Shown one piece after another: positions 47,701 to 55,740 of a stretch of 64,000 bases of DNA. The position numbers were made by a program, and so were the translations under genes. This DNA comes from Niallia circulans NBRC 13626 (GTDB lineage: Bacteria > Bacillota > Bacilli > Bacillales > Cytobacillaceae): positions 1 through 64,000 of the forward strand of contig NZ_BCVE01000020.1 in the NCBI RefSeq assembly GCF_001591585.1, given 5' to 3'. Position 1 is the stretch's first letter. Every line of letters begins with the position of its first letter. Under the pieces are notes generated by a model. The model was not told the origin of the DNA. It saw nothing but the letters and a program-made list of their open reading frames with translations, and ran no database searches.

Positions 47701-47855
47701 AAGTCTTGCCACTCAGTCGAAATACTAGGTGGATATTTCTCTGCTCCTTTTATGCTTTCTTTTGCTTTCCAATTGTTAAGACTTTGTCTTTCCATGTATC
47801 GGTAAGGATTTAATTCTTTCATTCTAGCTTCTAATTTTTCGATTGTATAAAACAT
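44748..47855 (-). CDS. glycoside hydrolase family 38 alpha-mannosidase
   Basis: A 1035-residue cytoplasmic enzyme (no signal peptide). An N-terminal carbohydrate-binding-like region (DYYLWIQTTFKVP) precedes the GH38 catalytic domain. The zinc residues are in GHTHIDVAWLWRLKHTREKA (H245, D247) and the nucleophile Asp322 is in MWLEADCNIPSGES. TYNGQLEPETVLGSYKAYRN, HDIIPGSSIKEVYQDH and the C-terminal beta-domains complete the fold. It is encoded right after two ABC permeases, so it would cut imported mannosides or mannosylglycerate-like/N-glycan fragments. The linkage specificity is unknown. Confidence 0.94.
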   Translation of the reverse strand: MFYTIEKLEARMKELNPYRYMERQSLNNWKAKESIKGAEKYPPSISTEWQDFSLGDIWEGRDYYLWIQTTFKVPKSDGRIVLLLDFGRTGGGYNSGFESLLFVDDQPYQGVDSNHKEVFLDPGYYGKEVTLSLKLWSGLEGGGPEQIQSHTFKMAEYAILNEECDDLYFTADCILKTIKQLKEDDPKRYELLPLLEKTMKYIDWSYPGSPAFYKSIKLANDNLQKGIDALEKRELVTITAIGHTHIDVAWLWRLKHTREKAARSFSTVLQLMKQYPDYIFLQTQPQLYQYIKEDYPEIYEQIKNRIKEGRWEIDGAMWLEADCNIPSGESLTRQILHGTQFIKKEFHKDVHYLWLPDVFGYSWALPQILKKSGIDTFMTTKISWNQYNRMPHDTFVWRGIDGSEVLTHFITTPEPGKDLVDNQWASRWFYTYNGQLEPETVLGSYKAYRNKDVNKQLLISYGYGDGGGGVTRDMLENRRRMDKIPGLPHVKTGRADEFFQQLHDTIDSADNYVHTWDGELYLEYHRGTYTSQAFVKKMNRRLELTLRELEILYSAVQVSKGIHYPKEEITNIWEVLLRNQFHDIIPGSSIKEVYQDHKVEIEEAMESSTQLLARLDDAAINQWTVFNSAGWVRKELVIIEKKESGKFLTDSGEELEAVPCEEGYLVQTPTIPAFGTCILKFEPMEVKRVEAPFIKAVESGIDTNNYLIRWNEKGQLISIYDKQYHREVLKENGFGNRLQLFEDKPMNFNAWDIDIFYQEKYNELAAESITIKEQNNLYAKVEFVYSFGTSRIIQYMQVYKHSRRIDFITKADWKEREQLLKAGFDVDIRNTVATYDIQYGNVQRPTHWNTSWDLAKFETVAHQWVDYSQRDYGVSILNDCKYGHDIKDQTMRITLLKGGIYPDPSADIGMHEFTYSLLPHTGDFVDGRTVEEAWALNQPLSVLKGNQVNRRLFKWHTEESVYIDAVKAAENGQGIILRVHDHLGSNRVLTLEPLFDCRQWNETNLLEKDMEPPVDIEGNITLELSPYEIKTIRIV

Positions 47856-47861
47856 AGCACC

Positions 47862-48692
47862 CTATCCTTTCGTAGCTCCACCTAAACTGAAGCCCTTTGA
47901 CATAAAATTTTGTGAAATTGTATACAAAATAACGACAGGCAATGTATACATTACCGAAAATGCTGCCAATCTGCCGTAATTAACCATTCCAAAGTTTCCG
48001 AAAAATTGAAAGATCGTTACAGAAGCCGGCAGCTTTTCTGGACTTTGAATGAGGATATAAGGAACAAAATAATTTCCCCAGCTGCCTGTAAAAGTAAAGA
48101 TAGCAACTGTGAATATTCCGGGAAGCATTAAGGGAGCAACAATTTTTTTTATTCCTTGAAAGATAGATGCTCCATCGACCCAGGCTGATTCTTCTAAATC
48201 CAAGGGAATAGAATCCATAAAATTCTTCATCATCCAAATACCATATGGCAAGGAAGAAGCTGTTAAAAAAAGCGTCATCGCTATCAAGGAATCTTGAAAT
48301 TTCAAATAAAGAAATAACTGAAACACCGGTACAATAACGGCTGTCATTGGTAAGGAAGTCATGAACAAAATGGTCATCATAAAACTATTTTTATATTTTA
48401 ATGTATACCTAGACAATGGATAAGCAGCCAGCACACATAAAATCACAACCAACAATGCCTGTGAAGTCGATATTCCTATTCCAATAAAAAACGAACGCAA
48501 AATCGCAGCTTCAGATAATATTGACTTAAAGTTGTCTAAGGTTATCTTTTCTGGCATCTTCAGTGCCTGAATTGCCCCTGGATCCACTGATGCAAATAGC
48601 ATCCATAATAACGGCAGCAAAAACAAAATTGCCAGAATAGACAGGATTAAATAATGAATAAGTTTTTCCACTCTATATCCTTTTTGAACCAA
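47862..48692 (-). CDS. carbohydrate ABC transporter permease (MalG type)
   Basis: A 276-residue permease with six helices. The EAA loop ESAWVDGASIFQGIKKIVAP at about residues 170-189 docks the ATPase, and the C-terminus ends SKGFSLGGATKG, the hallmark of MalG/UgpE-type proteins. TTG start after AGGTGAAGTG. It lies six bases upstream of the mannosidase and ten downstream of the partner permease. No ATPase is encoded in the operon; a shared MsmX-like ATPase elsewhere would be needed, as for other Bacillus sugar importers. Confidence 0.93.
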   Translation of the reverse strand: MVQKGYRVEKLIHYLILSILAILFLLPLLWMLFASVDPGAIQALKMPEKITLDNFKSILSEAAILRSFFIGIGISTSQALLVVILCVLAAYPLSRYTLKYKNSFMMTILFMTSLPMTAVIVPVFQLFLYLKFQDSLIAMTLFLTASSLPYGIWMMKNFMDSIPLDLEESAWVDGASIFQGIKKIVAPLMLPGIFTVAIFTFTGSWGNYFVPYILIQSPEKLPASVTIFQFFGNFGMVNYGRLAAFSVMYTLPVVILYTISQNFMSKGFSLGGATKG

Positions 48693-48702
48693 CTCACTTC
48701 AC

Positions 48703-49611
48703 CTACACTTTCACTTTCAAGGTTTTCATATATATGAAGCTGGCAATTGCACCCAATACTAATAACACAAAGGAAATCGCTGTCCCATAGCCTAACTGAT
48801 AACTGACAAATGCCTGTTTATACATAAATACAGGAAGCGTTGCTGTACTTACACCTGGACCTCCTCCAGTCATTGTATAAATTAAAGCAAATACTCCAAG
48901 TGTTTGCAGCGTAACTAACATCATATTTGTGGCGATTGTTCCTTTTACCATAGGGATGGTGATATAGCGAATAACCTGAAATCGACTGGCACCATCCATA
49001 ATGGCTGCTTCTTCCACATCTTTTGGAATATCGTCTAAAGCTGCTTGAAATACCATCATGGAGAAAGCAGTTCCTCTCCACATATTCGCAATCACAACAC
49101 TCACCATTGGGAAAGTAAATAGCCAGGCAATCGGTTTAATATCAAAAAGACTCAACAGCCAATTAGCAGTTCCGCTTTCACCAAGAAATGCCACCCAGCA
49201 AAATGCTACCACAACTTCTGGAGTTACCCAGGCGGCAATTATGATTAAACCAACAATTCTTCTAAATGTTTTATTTTTCTCTTTCATTAAAAAGGCGATC
49301 AAAAAGCCAAAGAAACATTGTCCGAGCACCGCTGAGAAAAAAACAAAAACAATTGTATTCCACACACTGACACGGAAGTCGGGATCTTGAAACATCCGGG
49401 TAAAGTTTTCAAATCCTACAAACCTTAGCTGACTAGCTTCTGCACCAGTCAGAGCTAAGTTTGTAAATGAAAAAAGTAATGTTAATAGCATCGGCCCAAT
49501 GAAAAATATCAATAATAAAAGCCAGGTCGGAGCGAGAAAAATAGCTGCCTTAACATGATCCGACTGTCCTTTTCGTTTCGGCTTTTTTCCTAATACTGCT
49601 TCCAATTTCAT
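48703..49611 (-). CDS. carbohydrate ABC transporter permease (MalF type)
   Basis: A 302-residue permease with six helices. AIFLAPTWLLLLIFFIGPML opens helix 1, GFENFTRMFQDPDFRVSVWN is the conserved periplasmic segment, and the EAA loop is EEAAIMDGASRFQVIRYITI. The tail TGGGPGVSTATLPVFMYKQA is typical. ATG at 49611 follows AAAGGTGGG; an upstream frame extension to 49656 has no ribosome site. Partner of the MalG-type protein in the same operon. Confidence 0.93.
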   Translation of the reverse strand: MKLEAVLGKKPKRKGQSDHVKAAIFLAPTWLLLLIFFIGPMLLTLLFSFTNLALTGAEASQLRFVGFENFTRMFQDPDFRVSVWNTIVFVFFSAVLGQCFFGFLIAFLMKEKNKTFRRIVGLIIIAAWVTPEVVVAFCWVAFLGESGTANWLLSLFDIKPIAWLFTFPMVSVVIANMWRGTAFSMMVFQAALDDIPKDVEEAAIMDGASRFQVIRYITIPMVKGTIATNMMLVTLQTLGVFALIYTMTGGGPGVSTATLPVFMYKQAFVSYQLGYGTAISFVLLVLGAIASFIYMKTLKVKV

Positions 49612-49710
49612 CCCACCTTTAAAAAGGTTATCACTATAACAACAGGTGATGACCATACAAGGAATGGGAGTAAATTTCCCTGCTGGTCAAGTGTTCAGCC
49701 TTTTGTACAG

Positions 49711-51084
49711 TTATTTAACTACGTTTTCTTCGCCGACAATCCTGATTACATTGTTTGCATAATCCTCGGCAGCTTGTTTTGGTGTCTTGCTACCAGTTGC
49801 GACTGCCTCCACCATCGTTTGTATTTCTACGGAAACATTCGGATATTTGTCATTAGCAGGACGGAAATGAGCATTCTTCAAATACTCCGTTGCTTCCGAA
49901 ATGAAATTTTGTTCTTTATAGGCGGGAACTTCCGCTGAATCATCACGTACTGTTAAGTTTCCTTCTGCAACAGCGCGAGCTGCCTGCTGTTCTTTCCCAC
50001 CTAAAGCTTGGATAACCTTCCATGAAGCATCTGGATTTTTTGCTTTAGATGGAATTGCCCATGTCCATCCTCCAGACATAGTCGTAGTGCCAGGCTCTTG
50101 TCCATTTTGAGTCGGCATGGCCGCAAAACCAAATCGTTCCGTGACATTATCCATTGGAACTGCTCCTGTTTCTGTATAATTACCTGTATTCCAAAATCCA
50201 TCTAATATAATTCCTGCTTCATCATTTGGGAACTTTTCTTGGAATAAAACGGAACTATAGTTGCTGTTAATGGCAATAGATAGAGGCGGTCCTAATTTTT
50301 TCTGATTATATACTAGATCAATAAATTGTAAGGATTCTTCTATTCCTTTTGTATTCACATGCCATTTCTTTGTATCAGCATCAAATAACACATCGTCTGT
50401 CCCGTAGAGCAGCATTTCAAAAGTCTGCATCGATACGGATTCCCCGTTTGCTTTAGCTACTCCCATAGAAAGAGGAATAACATCCTTAGCTGAATCTTTT
50501 ATTTTTTCAGCAGCTTCTATAATCTCATCCCAGTTTTTAGGCTGCCAGTCTTCCGGCAGACCAGCTTTTTTGAAAACATTTTTGTTATACCATAACCCGC
50601 GAGAATCAGATGTTCCTGGAATGGCATATAATTTCCCATCTTCTCCAATCGAACCTGACTTTAAATTTTCTGTATAATATTGCCATTGATCCCAATCACG
50701 CACATAATCATCAAGTGGTAAGAGATAGCCTGCATTCGCATCTGAATTTAACATAAAGGAGTCTTCTGCAACCACATCAGGTGCTGTACTTTCTGATTGC
50801 ATCGATAAAGCCACTTTAGAAAAATAATCCCCCTCACTAGCTGTAATCGGCGATAAAACTATTTTTATGTCTGGGTTTTCTTTTTCAAATTCTGGGATAA
50901 ACGTGTTTGTTAAATATTTTTTTAATTTATCATGCTCTCCTACATCTCTCCATGTAATTTTAATCTGGGTTTTTCCATCAACCTTCCCATCATCAGATGT
51001 TGAATTACTTTCGCTTGAACAACCAATTAATAAAAACGGAATACATAAAAGAAGCAAAAATACTTTTTTAATCGACTTTTTCAT
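49711..51084 (-). CDS. extracellular sugar-binding lipoprotein of ABC transporter
   Basis: A 457-residue family 1 solute-binding protein. The signal peptide ends in the lipobox LIGC with Cys22 as lipid anchor. The mature protein starts with a Ser-rich linker, then KTQIKITWRDVGEHDKLKKY and the hinge-type blocks LYAIPGTSDSRGLWYNKNVF and GGWTWAIPSKAKNPDASWKV, typical of maltose/oligosaccharide binders. AAGGGG precedes the ATG. First gene of the operon feeding the two permeases and the mannosidase. Ligand presumably a mannose-containing oligosaccharide. Confidence 0.93.
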   Translation of the reverse strand: MKKSIKKVFLLLLCIPFLLIGCSSESNSTSDDGKVDGKTQIKITWRDVGEHDKLKKYLTNTFIPEFEKENPDIKIVLSPITASEGDYFSKVALSMQSESTAPDVVAEDSFMLNSDANAGYLLPLDDYVRDWDQWQYYTENLKSGSIGEDGKLYAIPGTSDSRGLWYNKNVFKKAGLPEDWQPKNWDEIIEAAEKIKDSAKDVIPLSMGVAKANGESVSMQTFEMLLYGTDDVLFDADTKKWHVNTKGIEESLQFIDLVYNQKKLGPPLSIAINSNYSSVLFQEKFPNDEAGIILDGFWNTGNYTETGAVPMDNVTERFGFAAMPTQNGQEPGTTTMSGGWTWAIPSKAKNPDASWKVIQALGGKEQQAARAVAEGNLTVRDDSAEVPAYKEQNFISEATEYLKNAHFRPANDKYPNVSVEIQTMVEAVATGSKTPKQAAEDYANNVIRIVGEENVVK

Positions 51085-51330
51085 TTTTTCAACCCCTTGT
51101 TTTTAATTATTCGTTAGTGAAATAACTGCTCACTAAAATGTAAGCACTTTCAATTTAATCTTTAGACGCCTCTTTTTCAATCTATAAAATAAAGGAAAGT
51201 CAGTATTTTTCTTAGATAATTGAAAAAATGAAGATTATAACAAAAAATATAGATTGGCGGAAACGATATTTATCTGCCATCTCTTAAAAATGTTTGTTTA
51301 GAAATTTTAAAAAAACCTTAAAAAAGAAGC
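51085..51330. other. promoter region of the mannoside operon
   Basis: About 245 AT-rich bases between the binding-protein gene and the rarA terminator. It contains the cre-like site and presumably the target of the AraC-type regulator. No direct repeat clearly attributable to that regulator was picked out. No gene. Confidence 0.5.
51139..51152. promoter_or_regulatory. candidate cre (CcpA) site
   Basis: TGTAAGCACTTTCA matches the cre consensus TGWAANCGNTNWCA at 13 of 14 positions (A for G at the centre). It lies 55 nt upstream of the sugar-binding protein start, where CcpA would give glucose repression. A TTGAAA/TAAATT promoter may lie just upstream on the minus strand. Confidence 0.55.
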
Positions 51331-51377
51331 CTAGTTAAATGACTGCCTTACCATTCGTGCGTGTCATTTAACTAGAC
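51331..51377 (-). terminator. terminator of rarA
   Basis: CTAGTTAAATGAC / GTCATTTAACTAG with a loop of about 19 nt, followed on the minus strand by GCTTCTTTTTT. 20 nt past the rarA stop codon. Confidence 0.9.
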
Positions 51378-51397
51378 TCCATTATATAAGTCTATGC

Positions 51398-52681
51398 TTA
51401 TTTATTTTTTTTAAATCCTTTAAGCTTATCATATATTGCCCCCAGCTTCTTCTCCTCACCAGCTTCAGTTGGATGATAATACTGAGTTCCTTTAAGTTTT
51501 TCCGGGAAATATTCTTGATCAACCCATCCACCAAACGTTCCAATTGGATAGTCATGCGGATAAATATACCCAACATGTCCTAACTTCTTGCTTCCTTCAT
51601 AATGACCATCCCTTAAATGCATAGGGATATCCCCGACTCTGCCATTGCGGACATCTGCTATGGCGGCATCTAATGCTTTATAGGCTGCGTTCGATTTAGA
51701 GGATAAACACATTTCCACTACCGCTACAGATAAAGGAATTCGCGCTTCTGGTAAACCAAGTCGCTCACTCGCCGTCACTGCTGCTAAAACATTATTGCCG
51801 ACAGATGTATTGGCAAGGCCAACATCTTCATAGGCAATGACTAACAATCTCCTATTTACGGCAACTAAATCTCCTGTTTCTAATAAATGAGCGAGATAAT
51901 ATAAGGCGGCATCTACATCACTACCTCGGATACTTTTCTGCAGACTAGATAATAAATTATAGAAATGCGAGCCTTTTTTATCCCCAAAAACACCGACCTT
52001 TTCAATCATTTGGTCAATGGTATCATCCTTGATAATAAAAACGTCGTCCTCTTTATCAGATGAATAGACAATAGACTCTAGAAGAGTTAATGATTTTCTT
52101 GCATCTCCATTAGTGCCTTTTGCAATTTTTGCAATTTGTTCCTTTGAAATTTGAATGGACAGATTCGCAAGCCCTTTTTCATCTTGTAATGCTCGATGCA
52201 ATAATTCTTCAATATCATCATCCGTTAATCTTTTTAACTGCTTGATTTGTCCACATCTACTGCGAATCGCAGGATTTACATCATGGTAGGGATTTTCCGT
52301 CGTAGCACCTATTAAAACAATATCCCCTCTCTCCACATGAGGAAGTAAATAATCCTGCTGCGCTTTATTAAAACGATGAATTTCATCTAAAAAAAGAATG
52401 ACTTTCCCTGTCAATCTTGCTTCATCCACTACCGCTTCCACATCCTTCTTTCCTGATGTAGTCGCATTTAGTGCAATAAAAGGTAATTTTGTTGTACCAG
52501 CAATAGCAAAGGCAATCGAGGTTTTCCCAATGCCAGGCTCTCCATACAATAACATCGATGGAACATGACCATTTTTAATCATTTTATATAAACTGGTTGT
52601 TTTTCCGATAATATCCTTTTGCCCGACTACTTCATCAAGATTCGTCGGGCGCATTCGATAAGCAAGTGGTTCCCCGTTCAT
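51398..52681 (-). CDS. rarA: replication-associated recombination protein RarA (MgsA)
   Basis: A 427-residue AAA+ ATPase related to clamp loaders. MRPTNLDEVVGQKDIIG is at residues 10-26, Walker A LLYGEPGIGKTS at 44-55, Walker B VILFLDEIHRFNKAQQD near 93-109, the sensor GATTENP follows, and the C-terminal tetramerisation domain has ARIPLSVAVVEMCLSSKSNA. It acts at stalled replication forks. In B. subtilis rarA is next to cymR; here about 13 kb of accessory genes separate them. AAGAAGGTG precedes the ATG. Confidence 0.95.
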   Translation of the reverse strand: MNGEPLAYRMRPTNLDEVVGQKDIIGKTTSLYKMIKNGHVPSMLLYGEPGIGKTSIAFAIAGTTKLPFIALNATTSGKKDVEAVVDEARLTGKVILFLDEIHRFNKAQQDYLLPHVERGDIVLIGATTENPYHDVNPAIRSRCGQIKQLKRLTDDDIEELLHRALQDEKGLANLSIQISKEQIAKIAKGTNGDARKSLTLLESIVYSSDKEDDVFIIKDDTIDQMIEKVGVFGDKKGSHFYNLLSSLQKSIRGSDVDAALYYLAHLLETGDLVAVNRRLLVIAYEDVGLANTSVGNNVLAAVTASERLGLPEARIPLSVAVVEMCLSSKSNAAYKALDAAIADVRNGRVGDIPMHLRDGHYEGSKKLGHVGYIYPHDYPIGTFGGWVDQEYFPEKLKGTQYYHPTEAGEEKKLGAIYDKLKGFKKNK

Positions 52682-52778
52682 TTATACACCTTCTTGTTTA
52701 ACTTCTTACATCCATTATAACGTAAAGATAGGAAAGAAGAAAAATAGAATGAAGTCCATAAAAGACCTCATTCTATGA

Positions 52779-53729
52779 TTACGCCGCAACATCTCTCTTC
52801 CTAAACACCCAAAAAGCTAAGCCGATGAATACGACAAAATAAATAACGAGCATAGTAATCGAGAAAGACAAAGTCATGCCGCTCACTAAAGGAGTTCCTT
52901 CCAAATATTGCGTTAAATCAGTGTTGGCAAATAATAAATATTTCGCCCAATCAAACCAGTTCGCTAATAATAAAGTGACTGTATTACCCATAAACATTAA
53001 GAAAATCGATATCCCAATTGCGAGTGAACTATTCCGAAAAACGGAAGAAATCATAAATGCCATTGTAGTGAGCATAAATAAACTGATCGAATTTAATCCA
53101 TAATAGCTTATTAAATGCATGAGAATGCTTTGTTCCTTCACTACCCCATTGGAATAAAATAAATATGGATACACTTCTTTCGGCAGTCCAAACAGAATGG
53201 CACCTAATATAAAAGAAAAGGCAAAGATGATAAAAATAGTTAAAAACCCGAAAAGTAATACCGTTAAATATTTTGATAATAGAATCTTTATTCTGCTTAA
53301 TGGACGAATAAGGAGAAGTTTTATCGTTCCCCAATTAAACTCGTTTGCTACGATTCCAGCTGCAATAATAATTGTAAATAAGCCTGCAAGACTAAGAAGT
53401 TGGATACTATCAGCAACAAAATCCCATGCAGAGTATTCTACATTTGTACTAAAATTATGTGTAATTCTATACTCGTTTATAGCTATTTCTTTTGTATAAT
53501 AATTCCTTGTTTCTTCAGGAAGGTGTTCATCTTCCAGCTGTTCATTATAGCGCTTATTTTCTAATTCAAGTCCATGTTTCCAGTTCTCATTATCAGGGAC
53601 AGAAAATCCACTTGATTGATATTTATTAAAAGCACCAAGCAATAAAACAGCAATTAATAAGAGCACGATCATTACTAATGTTGCTGGACGTTTCCATATC
53701 TTCATCCATTCATTTCTTATTAGCTGCAT
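52779..53729 (-). CDS. ABC-2 type transporter permease
   Basis: A 316-residue membrane protein with one N-terminal helix (about 17-35), a soluble extracellular loop (residues about 40-105: ENWKHGLELENKRYNEQLED and neighbours) and five C-terminal helices. This is the layout of bacitracin/lantibiotic-type ABC permeases (BcrB/NatB-like). NWGTIKLLLIRPLSRIKILL near 133-152 is the coupling segment. Its start overlaps the stop of the ATPase gene (TAATG) with GGAGG before it. Last gene of the GntR-led operon; partner of the 305-residue ATPase. Confidence 0.85.
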   Translation of the reverse strand: MQLIRNEWMKIWKRPATLVMIVLLLIAVLLLGAFNKYQSSGFSVPDNENWKHGLELENKRYNEQLEDEHLPEETRNYYTKEIAINEYRITHNFSTNVEYSAWDFVADSIQLLSLAGLFTIIIAAGIVANEFNWGTIKLLLIRPLSRIKILLSKYLTVLLFGFLTIFIIFAFSFILGAILFGLPKEVYPYLFYSNGVVKEQSILMHLISYYGLNSISLFMLTTMAFMISSVFRNSSLAIGISIFLMFMGNTVTLLLANWFDWAKYLLFANTDLTQYLEGTPLVSGMTLSFSITMLVIYFVVFIGLAFWVFRKRDVAA

Positions 53730-54646
53730 TAATTCAGATCCTCCCTGTGGTTAGTCAATTCTAAAAATCGATCTTCTAATGTTTTCGATACTTCTTTTAT
53801 GCCAAAAATCTGAACGTCCTGTAAAGCAAGTGCTTTTATTATTCCAGGTATTTGTTCTTTTGTTACCGTAATATGAATTCCCTGCTCTTTTGGCATAACT
53901 TGCACTTCCGGCATCATTCCATGTATATGACTTATGGCTTTATCAACAGGATGAAGCTCCATTTCAAATACTTGCTCTACTGCTACAAAGTCCTTTACTA
54001 ACTGGACATCGACCAGTTTACCTTCTTGAATAATGCCGATGCGATCACACATCATTTCCATCTCTGATAACAAGTGACTAGAAACAATAACTGCCATGTT
54101 TCTCTCTCTAGCTAGCATTCTTAAATGGTCTCTTATCTCTCTTATCCCTGCAGGATCTAATCCATTCGTTGGCTCATCTAAGATTAATACTTTAGGATCA
54201 TGCAAAAGGCTTTGCGCAAGGCCTAAACGTTGTCGCATTCCAAGTGAATAAGTGCGAACTTTATCATGAATTCGATCTTTTAAACCAACTAATTCAACTG
54301 TCTCCATTATTTTTTGCTTTGATATACCTTTCACCATTCGAGCATAGTGCAGAAGATTTTCATACCCACTCAAAAATTTGTACATTTCCGGGTTCTCTAC
54401 AATGGCTCCAACATGCTGGATTGCTTTCTCAAACTGATCGCGAACACTCTCCTTGCAAATTATGATATCCCCATCACTCATATTAATGAGACCAACAATC
54501 ATCCGGATCGTTGTTGTTTTCCCTGCACCATTTGGACCAAGAAAACCAAATACTTCTCCTGCTTCTACTTGGAAACTCAACGAATCAATTATTTTTCTTC
54601 CTTTGATTATTTTTGAGACATTTTTTAATTCCACTACGGATGTCAC
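53729..54646 (-). CDS. ABC transporter ATP-binding protein (BcrA type)
   Basis: A 305-residue ATPase. Walker A GFLGPNGAGKTTT is at residues 34-46, the Q-loop at VENPEMYKF, signature SLGMRQRLGLAQSLLHDPK near 133-151, Walker B VLILDEPTNGLDPAGI near 152-167 and H-loop SSHLLSEMEMMCD. An additional C-terminal domain of about 90 residues is typical of drug/bacteriocin exporters. Paired by overlap with the permease 52779-53729. Likely exports or expels a peptide antibiotic or cell-envelope compound; the substrate is inferred only from the family. Confidence 0.9.
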   Translation of the reverse strand: MTSVVELKNVSKIIKGRKIIDSLSFQVEAGEVFGFLGPNGAGKTTTIRMIVGLINMSDGDIIICKESVRDQFEKAIQHVGAIVENPEMYKFLSGYENLLHYARMVKGISKQKIMETVELVGLKDRIHDKVRTYSLGMRQRLGLAQSLLHDPKVLILDEPTNGLDPAGIREIRDHLRMLARERNMAVIVSSHLLSEMEMMCDRIGIIQEGKLVDVQLVKDFVAVEQVFEMELHPVDKAISHIHGMMPEVQVMPKEQGIHITVTKEQIPGIIKALALQDVQIFGIKEVSKTLEDRFLELTNHREDLN

Positions 54647-54663
54647 TATTTTTTACCAGCCTT

Positions 54664-55356
54664 TCATTTGTTTATATTTGCCTTCATCCACTCGATAATG
54701 GATTGACCTTTTTCTTCCCTTAAATCCTCTACTGAAAGATTGGCGATTACATTCCCATTATTTAAAACAACTATATTATCTAAAATGGATTCAACCTCTA
54801 CTATCTCATGTGTTGCTATCACAACGGTCTGTTTTTCAAAATCAATATAGTTTAATAATCCTTTAACGATTGATTCCCGCACCAGTGGATCTAAACCTGA
54901 AAAAGGTTCATCGAGTAATAAAATTGGCGCTGACCGAGCTAAACAAAGAACAAGCTTCAGTCTTCCTCTGTTTCCCTTCGAAAGATTCTTTATTTTTTTA
55001 TGTTGCTCTAACTGCATAAATTCTAGTAATTCTTGCGCTTTGCCAAGCTGAAAATCATGAAACTGCGAGGCTGTAAATCGTATCATTTCTTGAATAGTAA
55101 AAGATTCATAAAAACGGTCTAGCTCCGTTAAATATGAAACATCCTCTGCAATTCTACGCGTAGCATTTTTTCCATTGACTAACACCTTGCCATTAGTCGG
55201 CTGGACAAGACCAGCAATCATTTTCAACGTGGTTGATTTTCCACTTCCATTTGTACCAAGAAGACCATAAATTTTTCCCTCTTCTAAGGTTAAATTTACA
55301 TTTTCCACTGCATACTCTCTACCATATCTTTTGGTTACATTGCGAAATTGTATCAT
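54664..55356 (-). CDS. ABC transporter ATP-binding protein (YtrB type)
   Basis: A 230-residue ATPase without a C-terminal extension. Walker A GLLGTNGSGKSTT is at residues 32-44, signature LSKGNRGRLKLVLCLARSAP near 123-142 (SKGNRG variant of the usual SGGQ), Walker B ILLLDEPFSGLD and H-loop ATHEIVEVE. It starts directly at the GntR stop (TAAATG) and is probably the partner of the permease-like protein encoded first in the operon. The order GntR-ATPase resembles the ytr operon of B. subtilis, which responds to cell-wall antibiotics. Confidence 0.9.
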   Translation of the reverse strand: MIQFRNVTKRYGREYAVENVNLTLEEGKIYGLLGTNGSGKSTTLKMIAGLVQPTNGKVLVNGKNATRRIAEDVSYLTELDRFYESFTIQEMIRFTASQFHDFQLGKAQELLEFMQLEQHKKIKNLSKGNRGRLKLVLCLARSAPILLLDEPFSGLDPLVRESIVKGLLNYIDFEKQTVVIATHEIVEVESILDNIVVLNNGNVIANLSVEDLREEKGQSIIEWMKANINK

Positions 55357-55734
55357 TTACTTTTCACCCTTCTTCTCTTGAAGATAGATTTCTAATAACT
55401 GAACCATTTCTTCTTTTTTGATTCCTAGCTCTTGCATATTACGAATAAACTGTTCCAGTAAATCATGTTGAAGCTTTGTTCTTAGCTCCTCTATAATATC
55501 TTCTGATTCGGTTATAAATGTACCCTGACCTCTTCTCGTTTCCACAATCTTCATCCTTTCCAATTCACCGTACGTCCGTTGAATCGTATTTGGATTTACT
55601 CCAGATGCAATAGCCATTTCTCGAACAGATGGCAACTTATCTCCTGGCATCCGTTCATAGCGTGCAATTTGCTGTGTAATTTTTTCTACGATCTGCATGT
55701 AAATTGGTCTGGATGATTCAAATTCATCTGCCAT
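55357..55734 (-). CDS. GntR family regulator (YtrA subfamily)
   Basis: A 125-residue protein with an N-terminal winged helix (PIYMQIVEKITQQIARYERM, GDKLPSVREMAIASGVNPNT, RGQGTFITES) and a short two-helix C-terminal dimerisation tail, the reduced architecture of YtrA-type GntR repressors. It lies between the first permease gene and the two ATPases with 1-6 base gaps. The palindrome ATTAGTGTA/TACACTAAT covering the operon promoter is the expected operator. It probably represses its own operon until a wall-active drug or lipid signal appears. Confidence 0.92.
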   Translation of the reverse strand: MADEFESSRPIYMQIVEKITQQIARYERMPGDKLPSVREMAIASGVNPNTIQRTYGELERMKIVETRRGQGTFITESEDIIEELRTKLQHDLLEQFIRNMQELGIKKEEMVQLLEIYLQEKKGEK

Positions 55735-55740
55735 GGTAAT

